Assembly: GCF_014138625.1 (NCBI RefSeq)
Contig: NZ_JACJHY010000011.1
Coordinates: 1 to 64,000, forward strand
Direction of reading: 5' to 3'
DNA length: 64,000 bases
From: Aminobacter ciceronei
Lineage (GTDB): Bacteria; Pseudomonadota; Alphaproteobacteria; Rhizobiales; Rhizobiaceae
Shown: piece by piece, positions 18,172-26,895 of the stretch
Layout of the letters: each line of letters opens with the position of its first letter
Numbering within the stretch: position 1 is the stretch's first letter
Notes under the pieces: model-generated
The model's database searches: none
What the model saw: only the letters and a program-made list of their open reading frames with translations
Told to the model about the DNA's origin: nothing
Position numbers and translations under genes: made by a program

Positions 18172-19362
18172 TCAGGCTGCCTTGGCGACGGCCGGCTGAG
18201 CCGACAGGCGATAGTGTTCGAGCGCGGCACCGACGCCAGAGCCCGGCTGAACCTTGACGCCGCAGTCGCGCAGCGACATCTCGGCGGCCGAGATCGCACC
18301 GCACATCATCACTTCGTTGACCCAGCCGAGATGGCCGATGCGGAACACCTTGCCGGCGACCTTGTTGAGGCCGACGCCGAGCGAGGTCTGGTAGCCGTTA
18401 TAGGCGCGGCGGACGATGTCGGCGCTGTCGATGCCTTCCGGAACCACGATCGCGCTGACCGTGTCGGAATTCCACTTCGCTTCCTTGGCGCAGACGCGCA
18501 GGCCCCAGGCGTCGACCGCCTTGCGCACGCCGGTCGCCAGCCGGTGATGACGTTCGAAGATGTTGTCGAGCCCTTCTTCCTGGATCAGGTCGAGGGCGGC
18601 GCGCAGGCCGCGCAGCAGTTGGACGGCCGGCGTGTAGGGGAAGTAGCCGGTGTCGTTGGCGCGAATCTGGTCCTCGAACGAGAAGTAGCAGCGGCTGAAT
18701 TTTGCAGTCTTGGCAGCGTTGAGGGCCTTCTGGCTGACCGACAGGAAGCCGAGCCCGGGCGGCAGCATGAAGCCCTTTTGCGAGCCGGACACTGCGCAGT
18801 CGACACCCCACTCTTCCTGGCGGAAGTCGATCGAGCCGACCGACGACACTCCGTCGACGAACAGCAGCGCCGGGTGCTTGGCGGCGTTGAGGGCGGCACG
18901 CACGGCGCCGACATCGCTGGTCACGCCGGTTGCGGTTTCATTGTGGGTGACGAAGACCGCCTTGATGCGGTGCTCCTTGTCGGCTGCCAGGCGTTCGGCA
19001 TAGATCTCGACGGGAACGCCCGTGCCCCATTCGACATCGACGACGTCGACATCGAGGCCGAAGCGCTCGGCCATGTCGACCCACAGATGCGAGAACTGGC
19101 CGAAGCGCGACATCAGCACGCGATCACCGGGGCTCAGCGTGTTGGTGATGGCGGACTCCCAGGCGCCGGTGCCCGAGGACGGGAAGATGAAGGCGCGGCC
19201 GGTCTCGTTGCGGAAGACCTTCATCAGATCGGTGAACAGACCGCGCGTGAAGGTCGGATAATCCGGCGCCCGCATGTCCTCCATCGGCATGTTCATCGCC
19301 TGCCGGACACTCTCCGGAACGTTGGTCGGTCCTGGAACGAAAAGCTGATTGAAGCCGGCCAT
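18172..19362 (-). CDS. sgaA: serine-glyoxylate aminotransferase
   Basis: 396 residues, class V aminotransferase fold. The start MAGFNQLFVPGPTNVP at 19362 is preceded by GGGAGGACTTTTC and is the conserved family beginning. SSGTGAWESA binds the cofactor phosphate, LLFVDGVSSVGS carries the PLP-contact Asp, and VSGSQKGFMLPPG contains the PLP lysine K196. It converts serine and glyoxylate to hydroxypyruvate and glycine, feeding HprA. It is the first gene of the serine-cycle block, so the promoter should lie in 19363-19646, shared with the divergent S41 gene. Genes for mtdA, fch and ppc, often near it in methylotrophs, are absent here. Confidence 0.95.
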   Translation of the reverse strand: MAGFNQLFVPGPTNVPESVRQAMNMPMEDMRAPDYPTFTRGLFTDLMKVFRNETGRAFIFPSSGTGAWESAITNTLSPGDRVLMSRFGQFSHLWVDMAERFGLDVDVVDVEWGTGVPVEIYAERLAADKEHRIKAVFVTHNETATGVTSDVGAVRAALNAAKHPALLFVDGVSSVGSIDFRQEEWGVDCAVSGSQKGFMLPPGLGFLSVSQKALNAAKTAKFSRCYFSFEDQIRANDTGYFPYTPAVQLLRGLRAALDLIQEEGLDNIFERHHRLATGVRKAVDAWGLRVCAKEAKWNSDTVSAIVVPEGIDSADIVRRAYNGYQTSLGVGLNKVAGKVFRIGHLGWVNEVMMCGAISAAEMSLRDCGVKVQPGSGVGAALEHYRLSAQPAVAKAA

Positions 19363-19646
19363 GAAAAGTCCTCCCGAATATTGTTGCGGCGTGGCGCCTG
19401 TCTGTGGCTTTCGGGAGGATGATCGGTTTTGCACCGCCGGCTCACAACACCTGCCGGGATAGATTCGCGGACCTTTGGGCGTTGGACCGGGCCTACTCTT
19501 TCAGATGTGCCGACCCCCTGTCGGATAGGGTGAAACCTACCCGGCCACCGCATGCATGGCGCCAGTTCCGCTCACGCAAACTTGTCAGCAAGGGGGCTCG
19601 TCCTGCCGCCGCTTAGGCCGATAATGGACCGGAGAAGGAACCGCCC

Positions 19647-20897
19647 ATGGACATCAAGACCCTCGGCTTCCTCATGGCGACAGCCCTCCATCTGCTGCAG
19701 CCTTTGGCAGCTATGGCGGATGAGGCACCGCCGAAATCGGGCAATGCCGTCTTTGACCGCGCCGTCGAGCTCGTCATCGACAATTTCCACGACGCCTCGG
19801 CGCTGCCACGGTTCAGCGCAGCAGTCAGGCAGGAAATCGGCACCGGGCCACTCAACGCGAACAGTTCGGAGACGCGGGTCGACAAGGCGATCGATATCGT
19901 GCTTGCCAGTCTTCAGTCCTCCCACACCGGCCGTTTCGAACCCGACACGATCGCCTACTTCGAGCTCGCCGACATCTTCCGCTTTGCCATCCGCAACGAC
20001 ATGCGGCGGCTGTTTCCGCCCGACGGCCAGGTCAGCTATCCCGGCATCGGCATGATCGCCGAACCGCTGGCAGGGTCGCTGTTCGTCAGCGACGTCTATG
20101 ACGGCTCCCCGGCGGCCCGGGCAGGGATCCTGACTGGCGACGAGATCCTTTCGGTCGACGGCGCGCCCTATCATGAGATTGCATCATTCAGCGACAAGGT
20201 CGGCCGCACCGTCGAGATCAGGCTGCGCCGGAACGCCGGTGCCGAACCCACGACCGTCAAGGTAGCGGTGGAGCGGCTGCGTCCGCTCAGGACATTCGAG
20301 CAGGCGATCGAGGCAAGCATCGGCGTCTCCGAGCAAAACGGAAAGCGCATAGGCTATGTCAGGCTATGGACCCTTTCGGCACCTGATGGTCTCGACATCG
20401 TTGCCCGTGAAATGGCCGACGGTCGCCTCAAGGACGTCGACGGCATGGTCGTCGACCTGCGCGGCCGCTGGGGCGGCGGCCCTTCCGATGCGGCCGAGCT
20501 GTTTGTCGGCGATACACCGACATTCCGGCTCATCCCGCGCAAGGGCGAGGCGACACTTGCCAATATGCGCTGGCAAAAACCTGTTGTCGCGATCATCGAC
20601 GAAGGCGCGCGAAGCGGTCTGGAACTGTTCGCCTATGCGTTGAAGAGCAACGGCATTCCGCTCGTCGGCGCCCGCACCGCCGGCGCGTTGCTGGCCGGGC
20701 GTGCCTATCTGCTGCCCGACGACAGCCTGCTCGAAGTGGCGGTCTCCGACGCCGTCATCGGCGACGATGTGCGGCTGGAGGGGATCGGCGTCGCACCCGA
20801 CATTCCGGTGGCTTTCAGCCTGCCCTACGCCGCGGGCCGGGACCCGCAACGCAATGCCGCCGTGCAAGAGATGCAGCGCATCCTCGCCGGCGGCTGA
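19647..20897 (+). CDS. secreted PDZ-containing S41 family peptidase homologue
   Basis: 416 residues behind GGAGAAGGAACC. Residues 1-24 look like a signal peptide ending near AMADEA. A PDZ-like domain spans about 130-215 (YDGSPAARAGILTGDEILSVDG), followed by an S41 domain (GRIGYVRLW-type strand, VVDLRGRWGGG, VVAIIDEGARSGLELFAYAL). The serine position of the catalytic pair seems kept (ARSGLE). However, GARTAGALLAGRA stands where many S41 enzymes have Thr-x-Gly-Lys, so the general-base lysine is missing. It may use another mechanism or be a non-catalytic relative. The end is 5 bases from the convergent oxidoreductase gene. Confidence 0.8.
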   Translation: MDIKTLGFLMATALHLLQPLAAMADEAPPKSGNAVFDRAVELVIDNFHDASALPRFSAAVRQEIGTGPLNANSSETRVDKAIDIVLASLQSSHTGRFEPDTIAYFELADIFRFAIRNDMRRLFPPDGQVSYPGIGMIAEPLAGSLFVSDVYDGSPAARAGILTGDEILSVDGAPYHEIASFSDKVGRTVEIRLRRNAGAEPTTVKVAVERLRPLRTFEQAIEASIGVSEQNGKRIGYVRLWTLSAPDGLDIVAREMADGRLKDVDGMVVDLRGRWGGGPSDAAELFVGDTPTFRLIPRKGEATLANMRWQKPVVAIIDEGARSGLELFAYALKSNGIPLVGARTAGALLAGRAYLLPDDSLLEVAVSDAVIGDDVRLEGIGVAPDIPVAFSLPYAAGRDPQRNAAVQEMQRILAGG

Positions 20898-20902
20898 GCC
20901 CA

Positions 20903-22228
20903 TCACACCCCTGTCGTCGGGCGATGCCTGGTGCCGTCGATGAAGCGCTCGTAGCGAAAAGCCGTGGGGGCCACCAAAGGCGTGTCGCCGGTGACGATAT
21001 CGGCTGTAAGTCGCCCGGCGGCCGGGCCAATGCCAAAACCGTGGCCGGAAAAGCCAGTGGCGATGACCAGCCCGGGCAGCGATTTGACAGGCGAAATCAC
21101 CGGCACGGCATCCGGCGTGGCGTCGATGAAGCCGGCCCAGCGCTGCAGCGTGGGTACGCCTTTCAGCACCGGGAAGACCTTCTCCATGTTGGCGCGAGCA
21201 GCCTCGAGCGGGGCAACTGCCGGTTCGGGATCAAGCGTGCGGTGCCGCTCATAGACACTGCCCTCGCCTTCCAGCCTGGGCGAAAGCCCGAATGGGCCAC
21301 CGAGGAAATCGCCGAAGCGCAGGCCGATGGAGCGCCACTCCCGCGACAGGATCGGCAGGAAATCGGTGAAGTAGCGGAAGCTGTCGGGGTTCACATGATG
21401 ATAGCTGATGGTGCCGTCGGCGATGGTGTAGCCGCCGTCGAGACGCTTGCGGTAGGCAAAACCTTCCGTCCAGGCAGCGCCATCGGGGCCGCCTTCAACA
21501 GGACCGGTACGCATCACCGACGAGCGCACGGCAAGTTGCGGCAAGCGGATGCCGACCGATCGACAGAGGTGGCTCGACCACGCGCCGCCGGCGACGACGA
21601 CGGTGCTCGCCCGGATCGGTCCGTTCTCGGTCACCACGCCCGAGACGCGGCCCGCTTCGGTCTCGATCTCGCGCACCGCGCAGCGCAAAAGGATGCGTGC
21701 GCCGGCGCGCTGGGCGGCACGGGCGATCGCGGGTGCTGCTTTCTGCGGCTCGGCCCTGCCGTCGCTCGGCGTGTGCAGTGCTGCCCTAAACGTCTTTTGC
21801 GCGCCGGGCATGAGATCGGCCAGCGCTCTTCCCTCGATCATCTTCGAGTCGAGCGCATAGTCGCCGGCGCGTCTCACCCATTCAGCATGGTGCTCGACGT
21901 CGCTTTCGTCCTGGCAGAGATACAGGATGCCCGTGCGGCGAAAGCCCACATCTTCGCCGACCAGCTCTTCGATGCCGCCCCACATCTTCAACGCTTCGAC
22001 GATCAGCGGCAGCTCGCGGGGGTCGCGGCCCATTCGCCGGCACCAACCCCAGTTGCGGCTCGACTGCTCGCCGGCGACGTGGCCCTTCTCGCAGACGACG
22101 ACCGAAATGCCCTTCCTTGCCAGGAACAGTGCCGCGCTGACGCCGATGATGCCGCCACCGACGATGACGACGTCGGCGCTCTTCGGCTGGCTGTCGCCAG
22201 CGGGAACCGGATCGACTGGAGGCCCCAT
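20903..22228 (-). CDS. FAD-dependent oxidoreductase of the DAO (glycine/D-amino-acid oxidase) family
   Basis: 441 residues. A dinucleotide fold lies at about 19-45 (VVIVGGGIIGVSAALFLARKG), with the substrate-domain block GYTIADGTISYHHV, and the C-terminal FAD motif LPGLVIATGFSGHGFGIGP. Enzymes of this group oxidise the C-N bond of amino acids, sarcosine-like amines or related compounds. It is divergent from a nucleoside hydrolase/TetR/aminotransferase unit, and a perfect palindrome lies 53 bases upstream of its start, so the two sides are likely under the same repressor. The substrate cannot be read from the sequence. Confidence 0.88.
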   Translation of the reverse strand: MGPPVDPVPAGDSQPKSADVVIVGGGIIGVSAALFLARKGISVVVCEKGHVAGEQSSRNWGWCRRMGRDPRELPLIVEALKMWGGIEELVGEDVGFRRTGILYLCQDESDVEHHAEWVRRAGDYALDSKMIEGRALADLMPGAQKTFRAALHTPSDGRAEPQKAAPAIARAAQRAGARILLRCAVREIETEAGRVSGVVTENGPIRASTVVVAGGAWSSHLCRSVGIRLPQLAVRSSVMRTGPVEGGPDGAAWTEGFAYRKRLDGGYTIADGTISYHHVNPDSFRYFTDFLPILSREWRSIGLRFGDFLGGPFGLSPRLEGEGSVYERHRTLDPEPAVAPLEAARANMEKVFPVLKGVPTLQRWAGFIDATPDAVPVISPVKSLPGLVIATGFSGHGFGIGPAAGRLTADIVTGDTPLVAPTAFRYERFIDGTRHRPTTGV

Positions 22229-22281
22229 TCATTTCTCCCCGATGTGCCAACGGGAGGCAGGCCAACCCGTCTTGAAAATAA

Positions 22282-22297
22282 CATACAGTACTGTATG
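22282..22297. promoter_or_regulatory. perfect 16-bp palindrome, probable TetR operator
   Basis: CATACAGTACTGTATG is fully self-complementary and lies between the divergent starts at 22228 and 22362. Its size and symmetry are typical for TetR-family operators, and a TetR gene is part of the rightward unit. Binding of both promoters by that regulator is inference. Confidence 0.7.
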
Positions 22298-22361
22298 CAT
22301 TGACGCCCAATTCTTGCAATGCCGCCGAAGCTATCCGGCGATCGAACCTTGGGGAAGAGCC

Positions 22362-23303
22362 ATGTCGCCGCGAAAGATCATCATCGACACCGACCCCGGC
22401 CAGGACGACGCCTTTGCCATCCTGTTCGCGCTGGGGTCGCCCGAGCTCGAGGTGTTGGCGCTGACCACCGTCGGCGGCAACGTGCCGCTGGCACTGACCT
22501 CGCGCAACGCGCTGCAGATCGCCGAACTCGCTGGCCGGTCCGACGTGCCGGTCTATGCCGGCTGCTCGCGTCCGATGGTCAAGGCGCTCAAGACCGCCGA
22601 ATATGTCCATGGCCCGACCGGCATCGACGGCTGCGTCCTGCCCGAGCCGGAAAAGCCGCTGCAGGACAAGCATGCCGTCAACTTCCTTGTCGACACGTTG
22701 ATGGCCGCCCCCGAAGGCGAAATCACCGTCTGCACGCTTGGCCCCATGACCAATCTCGGCATGGCGATGGTGATGGAGCCGCGCATCATCCCGCGCATCC
22801 GCGAAGTCGTGCTGATGGGCGGCGGCTTCTTCGAGGGCGGCAATGCCACGCCTGCCGCCGAATTCAACATCTGGGTCGACCCGCATGCGGCTGCGGTCGT
22901 GTTCGATTCCGGCGTGCCGGTGACCATGGCCGGCATCGACTGCACCTACACCGCCCAGATGACGCCGGAATGGCTGCAGCAATTGCGTGCGCTCGGCACC
23001 CGTTCGGCAATCGAAGCCGCCAATATGGCCGATTTCTACCGCCAGTACGGCTCGCACAAATTCCCGACCGAGGCCCGGCCCATCCACGACGCCTGCGTCA
23101 CCGGCTACCTGCTCGCACCGCATCTCTACGAGCAGAAGCAATGCAACGTCACCATCGAGTTGATGTCGCCCGAGACCATCGGCATGACCGTCGTCGACTG
23201 GTGGCACGTCACCGGTCGCCGCAAGAACTGCAACGTGCTGCGCCGCATCGACGCCGATGGTTTCTTCGCGCTGATGCTGGAGCGCTTCGGCAACCTCCCC
23301 TGA
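22362..23303 (+). CDS. inosine-uridine-type nucleoside hydrolase
   Basis: 313 residues. The family signature DTDPGQDDA at 9-17 supplies the calcium-binding aspartates, LGPMTNLGMAM and LMGGGFFEGGN are further core motifs, and the late HDA (IHDACVTGYL) matches the catalytic/metal site. It cleaves the N-glycosidic bond of a ribonucleoside to base and ribose. The start ATG 22362 follows GGGGAAGAGCC; an upstream in-frame extension to 21927 would overlap the divergent gene and is rejected. It is followed after 11 bases by a TetR gene and then an aminotransferase. The nucleoside specificity is unknown, and a modified or unusual nucleoside is possible. Confidence 0.9.
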   Translation: MSPRKIIIDTDPGQDDAFAILFALGSPELEVLALTTVGGNVPLALTSRNALQIAELAGRSDVPVYAGCSRPMVKALKTAEYVHGPTGIDGCVLPEPEKPLQDKHAVNFLVDTLMAAPEGEITVCTLGPMTNLGMAMVMEPRIIPRIREVVLMGGGFFEGGNATPAAEFNIWVDPHAAAVVFDSGVPVTMAGIDCTYTAQMTPEWLQQLRALGTRSAIEAANMADFYRQYGSHKFPTEARPIHDACVTGYLLAPHLYEQKQCNVTIELMSPETIGMTVVDWWHVTGRRKNCNVLRRIDADGFFALMLERFGNLP

Positions 23304-23314
23304 GGAACGACGAG

Positions 23315-23914
23315 ATGAAGCGCAGCCCAACGTCTCCCGAACGATCGGCCAGGTCCGAAGCACGGAAAACGCTGTCGCGCGAAGCGTGGATTGCCGCTGC
23401 CATCGCTGCGCTGGAAAAGAAGGGCATCGCCAACGTCAAGATCGATCACCTGTCGAAACAGCTGAAGGTCACGCGCGGCAGCTTCTACTTCCACTTCAGG
23501 AACCTGAAGGATTTGCTCGACAGCCTTCTCGAGGAATGGCGTCAGCGCAACTGCAAGCCGTTCGAGGCGCTCATCGACCAGGAGGTCATCGACGGCCCGG
23601 CCTTCTTCGACGCGGTAACCGGCGTGTGGATCAGGGAGGACCCGTTCAGCCCGCGGCTTGATCTCGCCATCCGCGACTGGGCGCGCGGTTCGGCAGTGAT
23701 CGCCCGCAAGGTGCAGGCACAGGACGATTTTCGTATGGCGCTGCTTGTCCGGGCTTTTACCGCGATGGGCTATGACCAGGACGAGAGCCTGATCCGCGCC
23801 CGCATCACCTATTTCCAGCAGATCGGCTACTACGCCACTCACTTCAAGGAGCCGCCGGCGGACCGCAAGCGCTTCCGCTCGCTCTACACCAAGATCCTGA
23901 TCGGCTCCGACTAG
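23315..23914 (+). CDS. TetR/AcrR-family transcriptional regulator
   Basis: 199 residues from ATG 23315, 11 bases after the nucleoside hydrolase stop, with GAGGAACGACGAG in front. The HTH is at about 35-60 (DHLSKQLKVTRGSFYFHFRNLKDLL), which is the TetR signature with the aromatic YFHF turn. The C-terminal ligand domain is not recognisable in detail. It most likely binds the palindrome at 22282-22297 and controls both the DAO gene and its own unit. Confidence 0.88.
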   Translation: MKRSPTSPERSARSEARKTLSREAWIAAAIAALEKKGIANVKIDHLSKQLKVTRGSFYFHFRNLKDLLDSLLEEWRQRNCKPFEALIDQEVIDGPAFFDAVTGVWIREDPFSPRLDLAIRDWARGSAVIARKVQAQDDFRMALLVRAFTAMGYDQDESLIRARITYFQQIGYYATHFKEPPADRKRFRSLYTKILIGSD

Positions 23915-23930
23915 ACTTCAAGGAAGCGAA

Positions 23931-25028
23931 ATGTCCCTGCCAGTACCTTACCTGTCCGCCCGAACGCTGACCGTCGTCAAGAAAATCGACACCACGGGTG
24001 CGGCACGCGTCGTCAATCTCGGCCTCAACGAAAGCTGGCTCGGATCGGCGCCCGGCGTGGTCGAGGCTATTCGGGAGGCAGCTCCCAACGTCTATCGTTA
24101 TGCCGACCCGAACTGCGGAACGATGCGCGCGGCGATCGGCAAGCAGTTCAATCTCGACCCCGCCCGCATCGTCTGCGGCAACGGCTCGGAGGAATTGCTC
24201 GATGCCGTCGGCCGCGTCTATGCACGCGCCGGCGACGAGATCCTGTTTCCGGCCTATTCTTTCCTGCAGTTCGCCATCGTTGCCTATCGCCTCGGCGCCA
24301 AGGCGGTCGAAGCACCGCTTGGCCCCGACTTCTCTGTCGATGTCGATGCACTGCTGGCCGCCGTTACGCCCAAGACGCGCGTCGTCTTCCTCGCCAATCC
24401 CAACAATCCCACCGGCTCGGTGGTGCCGATGGACGAGGTGGCGCGGCTGGCGCGCGAACTGCCGTCACACGTCGTCCTGGTGCTCGACGCCGCATATGCC
24501 GAATATGTCGACCCGGCCGAGGCGGTCGCGACCTTCGAGATCGCCGATCACCACCCCAACGTCATCGTCACCCGCACCTTCTCCAAGGCCTACGGCCTGG
24601 CCTCCGCACGCGCCGGCTGGGCCTATGCCTATCCGGAGGTGGTTTCGGCGCTGAACAATGTCCGCGGCATCGGCAACGTCAACGGACTGGCGCAGGTGGC
24701 GGCTACTGTCGCGGTCGGCGAACAGGACTTCGTCCAGCACGTGCGGACCCGCACCGCCGAAGAACGCGACTATCTCGAAGGCGAACTGCGCAAGCTTGGC
24801 TTCGAGATTTCGTCGAGTGCCGCAAACTTCGCCTTCGTTCGCCTGCCCGGCGCCTATGCCGGTTGGGCCCAGGAGACCGTGGCGCGGCTGGCCAGGAAAG
24901 GTTTCATCATCCGCTCGAACGAAGACTACGGCTTGCCGGAATGGCTGCGCATCTCGATCGCCGACCGGGCCGATCTCGATGAAATGCTCGCCCTGTTGCG
25001 CATCGAGGTACGTGCCGCCAACGGCTAG
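23931..25028 (+). CDS. HisC-like PLP-dependent aminotransferase
   Basis: 365 residues, fold type I. YRYADPNCGTMRAAI, CGNGSEELLDAVG, FLANPNNPTGS and VLVLDAAYAEY are the histidinol-phosphate aminotransferase-type blocks, and RTFSKAYGLASARAGW has the PLP lysine K219. It lies 16 bases after the TetR gene. True hisC normally sits with other his genes; here the neighbours are a nucleoside hydrolase, a regulator and an oxidoreductase. This is more likely a paralogue with a different amino donor or acceptor. The end overlaps the convergent glycoamylase gene by 4 bases. Confidence 0.88.
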   Translation: MSLPVPYLSARTLTVVKKIDTTGAARVVNLGLNESWLGSAPGVVEAIREAAPNVYRYADPNCGTMRAAIGKQFNLDPARIVCGNGSEELLDAVGRVYARAGDEILFPAYSFLQFAIVAYRLGAKAVEAPLGPDFSVDVDALLAAVTPKTRVVFLANPNNPTGSVVPMDEVARLARELPSHVVLVLDAAYAEYVDPAEAVATFEIADHHPNVIVTRTFSKAYGLASARAGWAYAYPEVVSALNNVRGIGNVNGLAQVAATVAVGEQDFVQHVRTRTAEERDYLEGELRKLGFEISSSAANFAFVRLPGAYAGWAQETVARLARKGFIIRSNEDYGLPEWLRISIADRADLDEMLALLRIEVRAANG

Positions 25029-26380
25029 GTCGCAACAAACCCAGCTGCTTTGCGCCGGGAGGGCGAAGCGTGAACGGTGTCCGCACCTAGGTGGTCCTTC
25101 TGCTGTGTGGCTCCAGTTCTGGTGAAACCCAACCTGGCAAGACCAAGCCGGACTTCATGTGCCCCCATGAACAGCTTCCACAAGAGCCCGGTTCTGTGGT
25201 TTTCGATCATTGCGACGATGGGGCCCTGGTTTATGGCCAGATAGGTCCGGGCATACCAGTTGCGGTTTTCGCAGAACGCATCGACAAAGCCGAAACGACC
25301 CCAGATACGATCCCTCGGCTTGGTCAGGAAACCGCGTAGGGCGGCCATCGCCTGGTCGGGCACATAAGGAAAACTGGACAGGGCCGCACTCGGCGTGATG
25401 ACCCCGACATCCCTGTCAGGAGCATGCGCGATGTAGGCAGTCGGCCCGTGAGACGCGGTAAGCCCCCAGCAATCCGCGCCATAGCCTTTGTGACCATGCG
25501 GGTTGAGCACGCAATGCTGGTGGTTGATCAATGCGTGGCAAGTATTTTGCTGCCAATAGTCGGCATAGCGATCACTGAGACCGTTGGGATCGAGCCCGCA
25601 AAAGGAGTAGTGCGCGAAAAAGAGCGGTCCGCCAAAGTTAGGTCCAAGCTGCAGGACGATTCCGTTGTAGTTACGCCCGTTTTCAAAGGTTGGGGCGCGA
25701 GCAAAACCGTCGTGGTAGCAATCCGGATCAATGGCATGATGCTGCGATCCCGCCGCAAGAACGAATGCAAGTAGGCACTCGTTCCAACCCTCGATCGGAT
25801 TGTTCATGGCCCAGCCATGTCTGGGGCTCCAGTGCCAGTAGAGCTTGCCTTTCCGCGCAAACCAGTCCCACTCGGCCTGAGCCAGCAGCGTGTTCACCCG
25901 AGCGCGAAAACGCTGCTCCTCGCTCGCAGTCTGATCAAGATATTCGCGGGCACAAATCAGGCCCTGAAATAGAAACGCCGTCTCGACGATGTCAGCGCCA
26001 TCGTCCTTTCGTCGGAACGGAATGGTGTCGCCCGTACTGCCGTTGATGAAATGCGGCAACATGCCGTGGTAGCGCGGCGAGCCCTCAAGCAGATCGAGCA
26101 TCCGATGCAATCGATGAAGGGCTTCAGCGCGATCGACCCAGCCGCGCTCCACCGCAACGATGATGGCCATGATCCCGAAGCCGGAACCACCGATCGCCAC
26201 GAGATCGTTCGGCGCATCGCCAGCGGTCTTCTGGCGGTCGCGGGCAAGACCGCTGACCGGATGGGCACCCTCCCAGAAATAGCGGATCGTCTGCCGCTGC
26301 ACGATATCGAGCAGCGCGTCCTCAGCAAACTCGAGCGCATCGTTTGGAAGGTCGGGCGTCCGACAGGAGGCAAGAATCAT
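25025..26380 (-). CDS. glycoamylase-family protein (GH144-like), probable beta-glucan hydrolase
   Basis: 451 residues. IRYFWEGAHPVSGLARDR, GGSGFGIMAIIVAVERGW, FLFQGLICAREY, HYSFCGLDPNG and GLTASHGPTAYIAHAP match the glycoamylase domain shared with GH144 endo-beta-1,2-glucanases and with part of cyclic beta-1,2-glucan synthases. Such an enzyme could trim beta-1,2-glucans, which Rhizobiales make in the periplasm; this is inference. The N-terminus ILASC looks like a lipobox, but the hydrophobic signal stretch before it is missing from the ATG at 26380. Upstream in-frame codons to the stop encode a plausible signal (RRIWLHTGF) without a standard start codon. A GC-arm palindrome lies 125 bases upstream. 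Confidence 0.8.
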   Translation of the reverse strand: MILASCRTPDLPNDALEFAEDALLDIVQRQTIRYFWEGAHPVSGLARDRQKTAGDAPNDLVAIGGSGFGIMAIIVAVERGWVDRAEALHRLHRMLDLLEGSPRYHGMLPHFINGSTGDTIPFRRKDDGADIVETAFLFQGLICAREYLDQTASEEQRFRARVNTLLAQAEWDWFARKGKLYWHWSPRHGWAMNNPIEGWNECLLAFVLAAGSQHHAIDPDCYHDGFARAPTFENGRNYNGIVLQLGPNFGGPLFFAHYSFCGLDPNGLSDRYADYWQQNTCHALINHQHCVLNPHGHKGYGADCWGLTASHGPTAYIAHAPDRDVGVITPSAALSSFPYVPDQAMAALRGFLTKPRDRIWGRFGFVDAFCENRNWYARTYLAINQGPIVAMIENHRTGLLWKLFMGAHEVRLGLARLGFTRTGATQQKDHLGADTVHASPSRRKAAGFVAT

Positions 26381-26895
26381 GAAGCCAGTATGCAGCCAAA
26401 TGCGTCGTTGAGACGCTCATTCGCGCAAGCTAGCCAGACGCACCCCAATCCATACGCCCTCGGCGCTTGACTTTGCCCAGCGCAAGCAAATCCAAATGCA
26501 ACGCGCCACGTAATACGTGGCTCTGCTCTTTGCCATTTCAGAATCGTTTGCCGCGCGAAATATTTCACAATCCGCATAGACGGGAACTTAATAAAGGCGC
26601 AGGGTCGATTGTCGGCCGCTCGTCTTAGGGCGCGGCTGATTGAGGGCGGCCATCGTGCCCTAGCCCCAACTGAAAGGAGGACACCCTTGTCTTCCAACTG
26701 TCTGAATTCCGAAAACATGAGCGCGATCGGCGCCCCTGATTAGAGCCGCGAACCGATTTCCAGGCGATGGACGTTTGGGTTCCAATCCGTAGGAAGCCAA
26801 AGCTACGCCTGCGACCTAGCGCCTTGGTAGCTCACCATTTGTTGGGCGCCCTTGGGCAACCTGATCTTCCCGACGACATTGTATTGGAGCAACCG
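26381..26895. other. intergenic region
   Basis: No gene is supported. A frame of 113 codons at 26377-26718 on the minus strand has no motif and atypical composition. The notable element is the palindrome at 26505-26521. The stretch is more AT-rich than its surroundings, as expected for back-to-back promoters of the glycoamylase gene (leftward) and the DUF1488 gene (rightward). Confidence 0.5.
26505..26521. promoter_or_regulatory. 17-bp palindrome upstream of the glycoamylase gene
   Basis: GCCACGTAATACGTGGC has perfect 8-bp arms around a central A. It lies about 125 bases upstream of the start at 26380 and has the form of a dimeric repressor operator. No regulator gene is adjacent, so the cognate protein is unknown. 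Confidence 0.55.

Noticed and set aside
21882-23363. 493-codon minus-strand frame across the nucleoside hydrolase and its promoter
   Set aside because: It overlaps two good genes and the palindromic operator; only its last part matches the out-of-frame DAO gene.
26377-26718. 113-codon minus-strand frame upstream of the glycoamylase gene
   Set aside because: Arg/Ala-rich without a family match, and it runs through the palindrome and promoter area.
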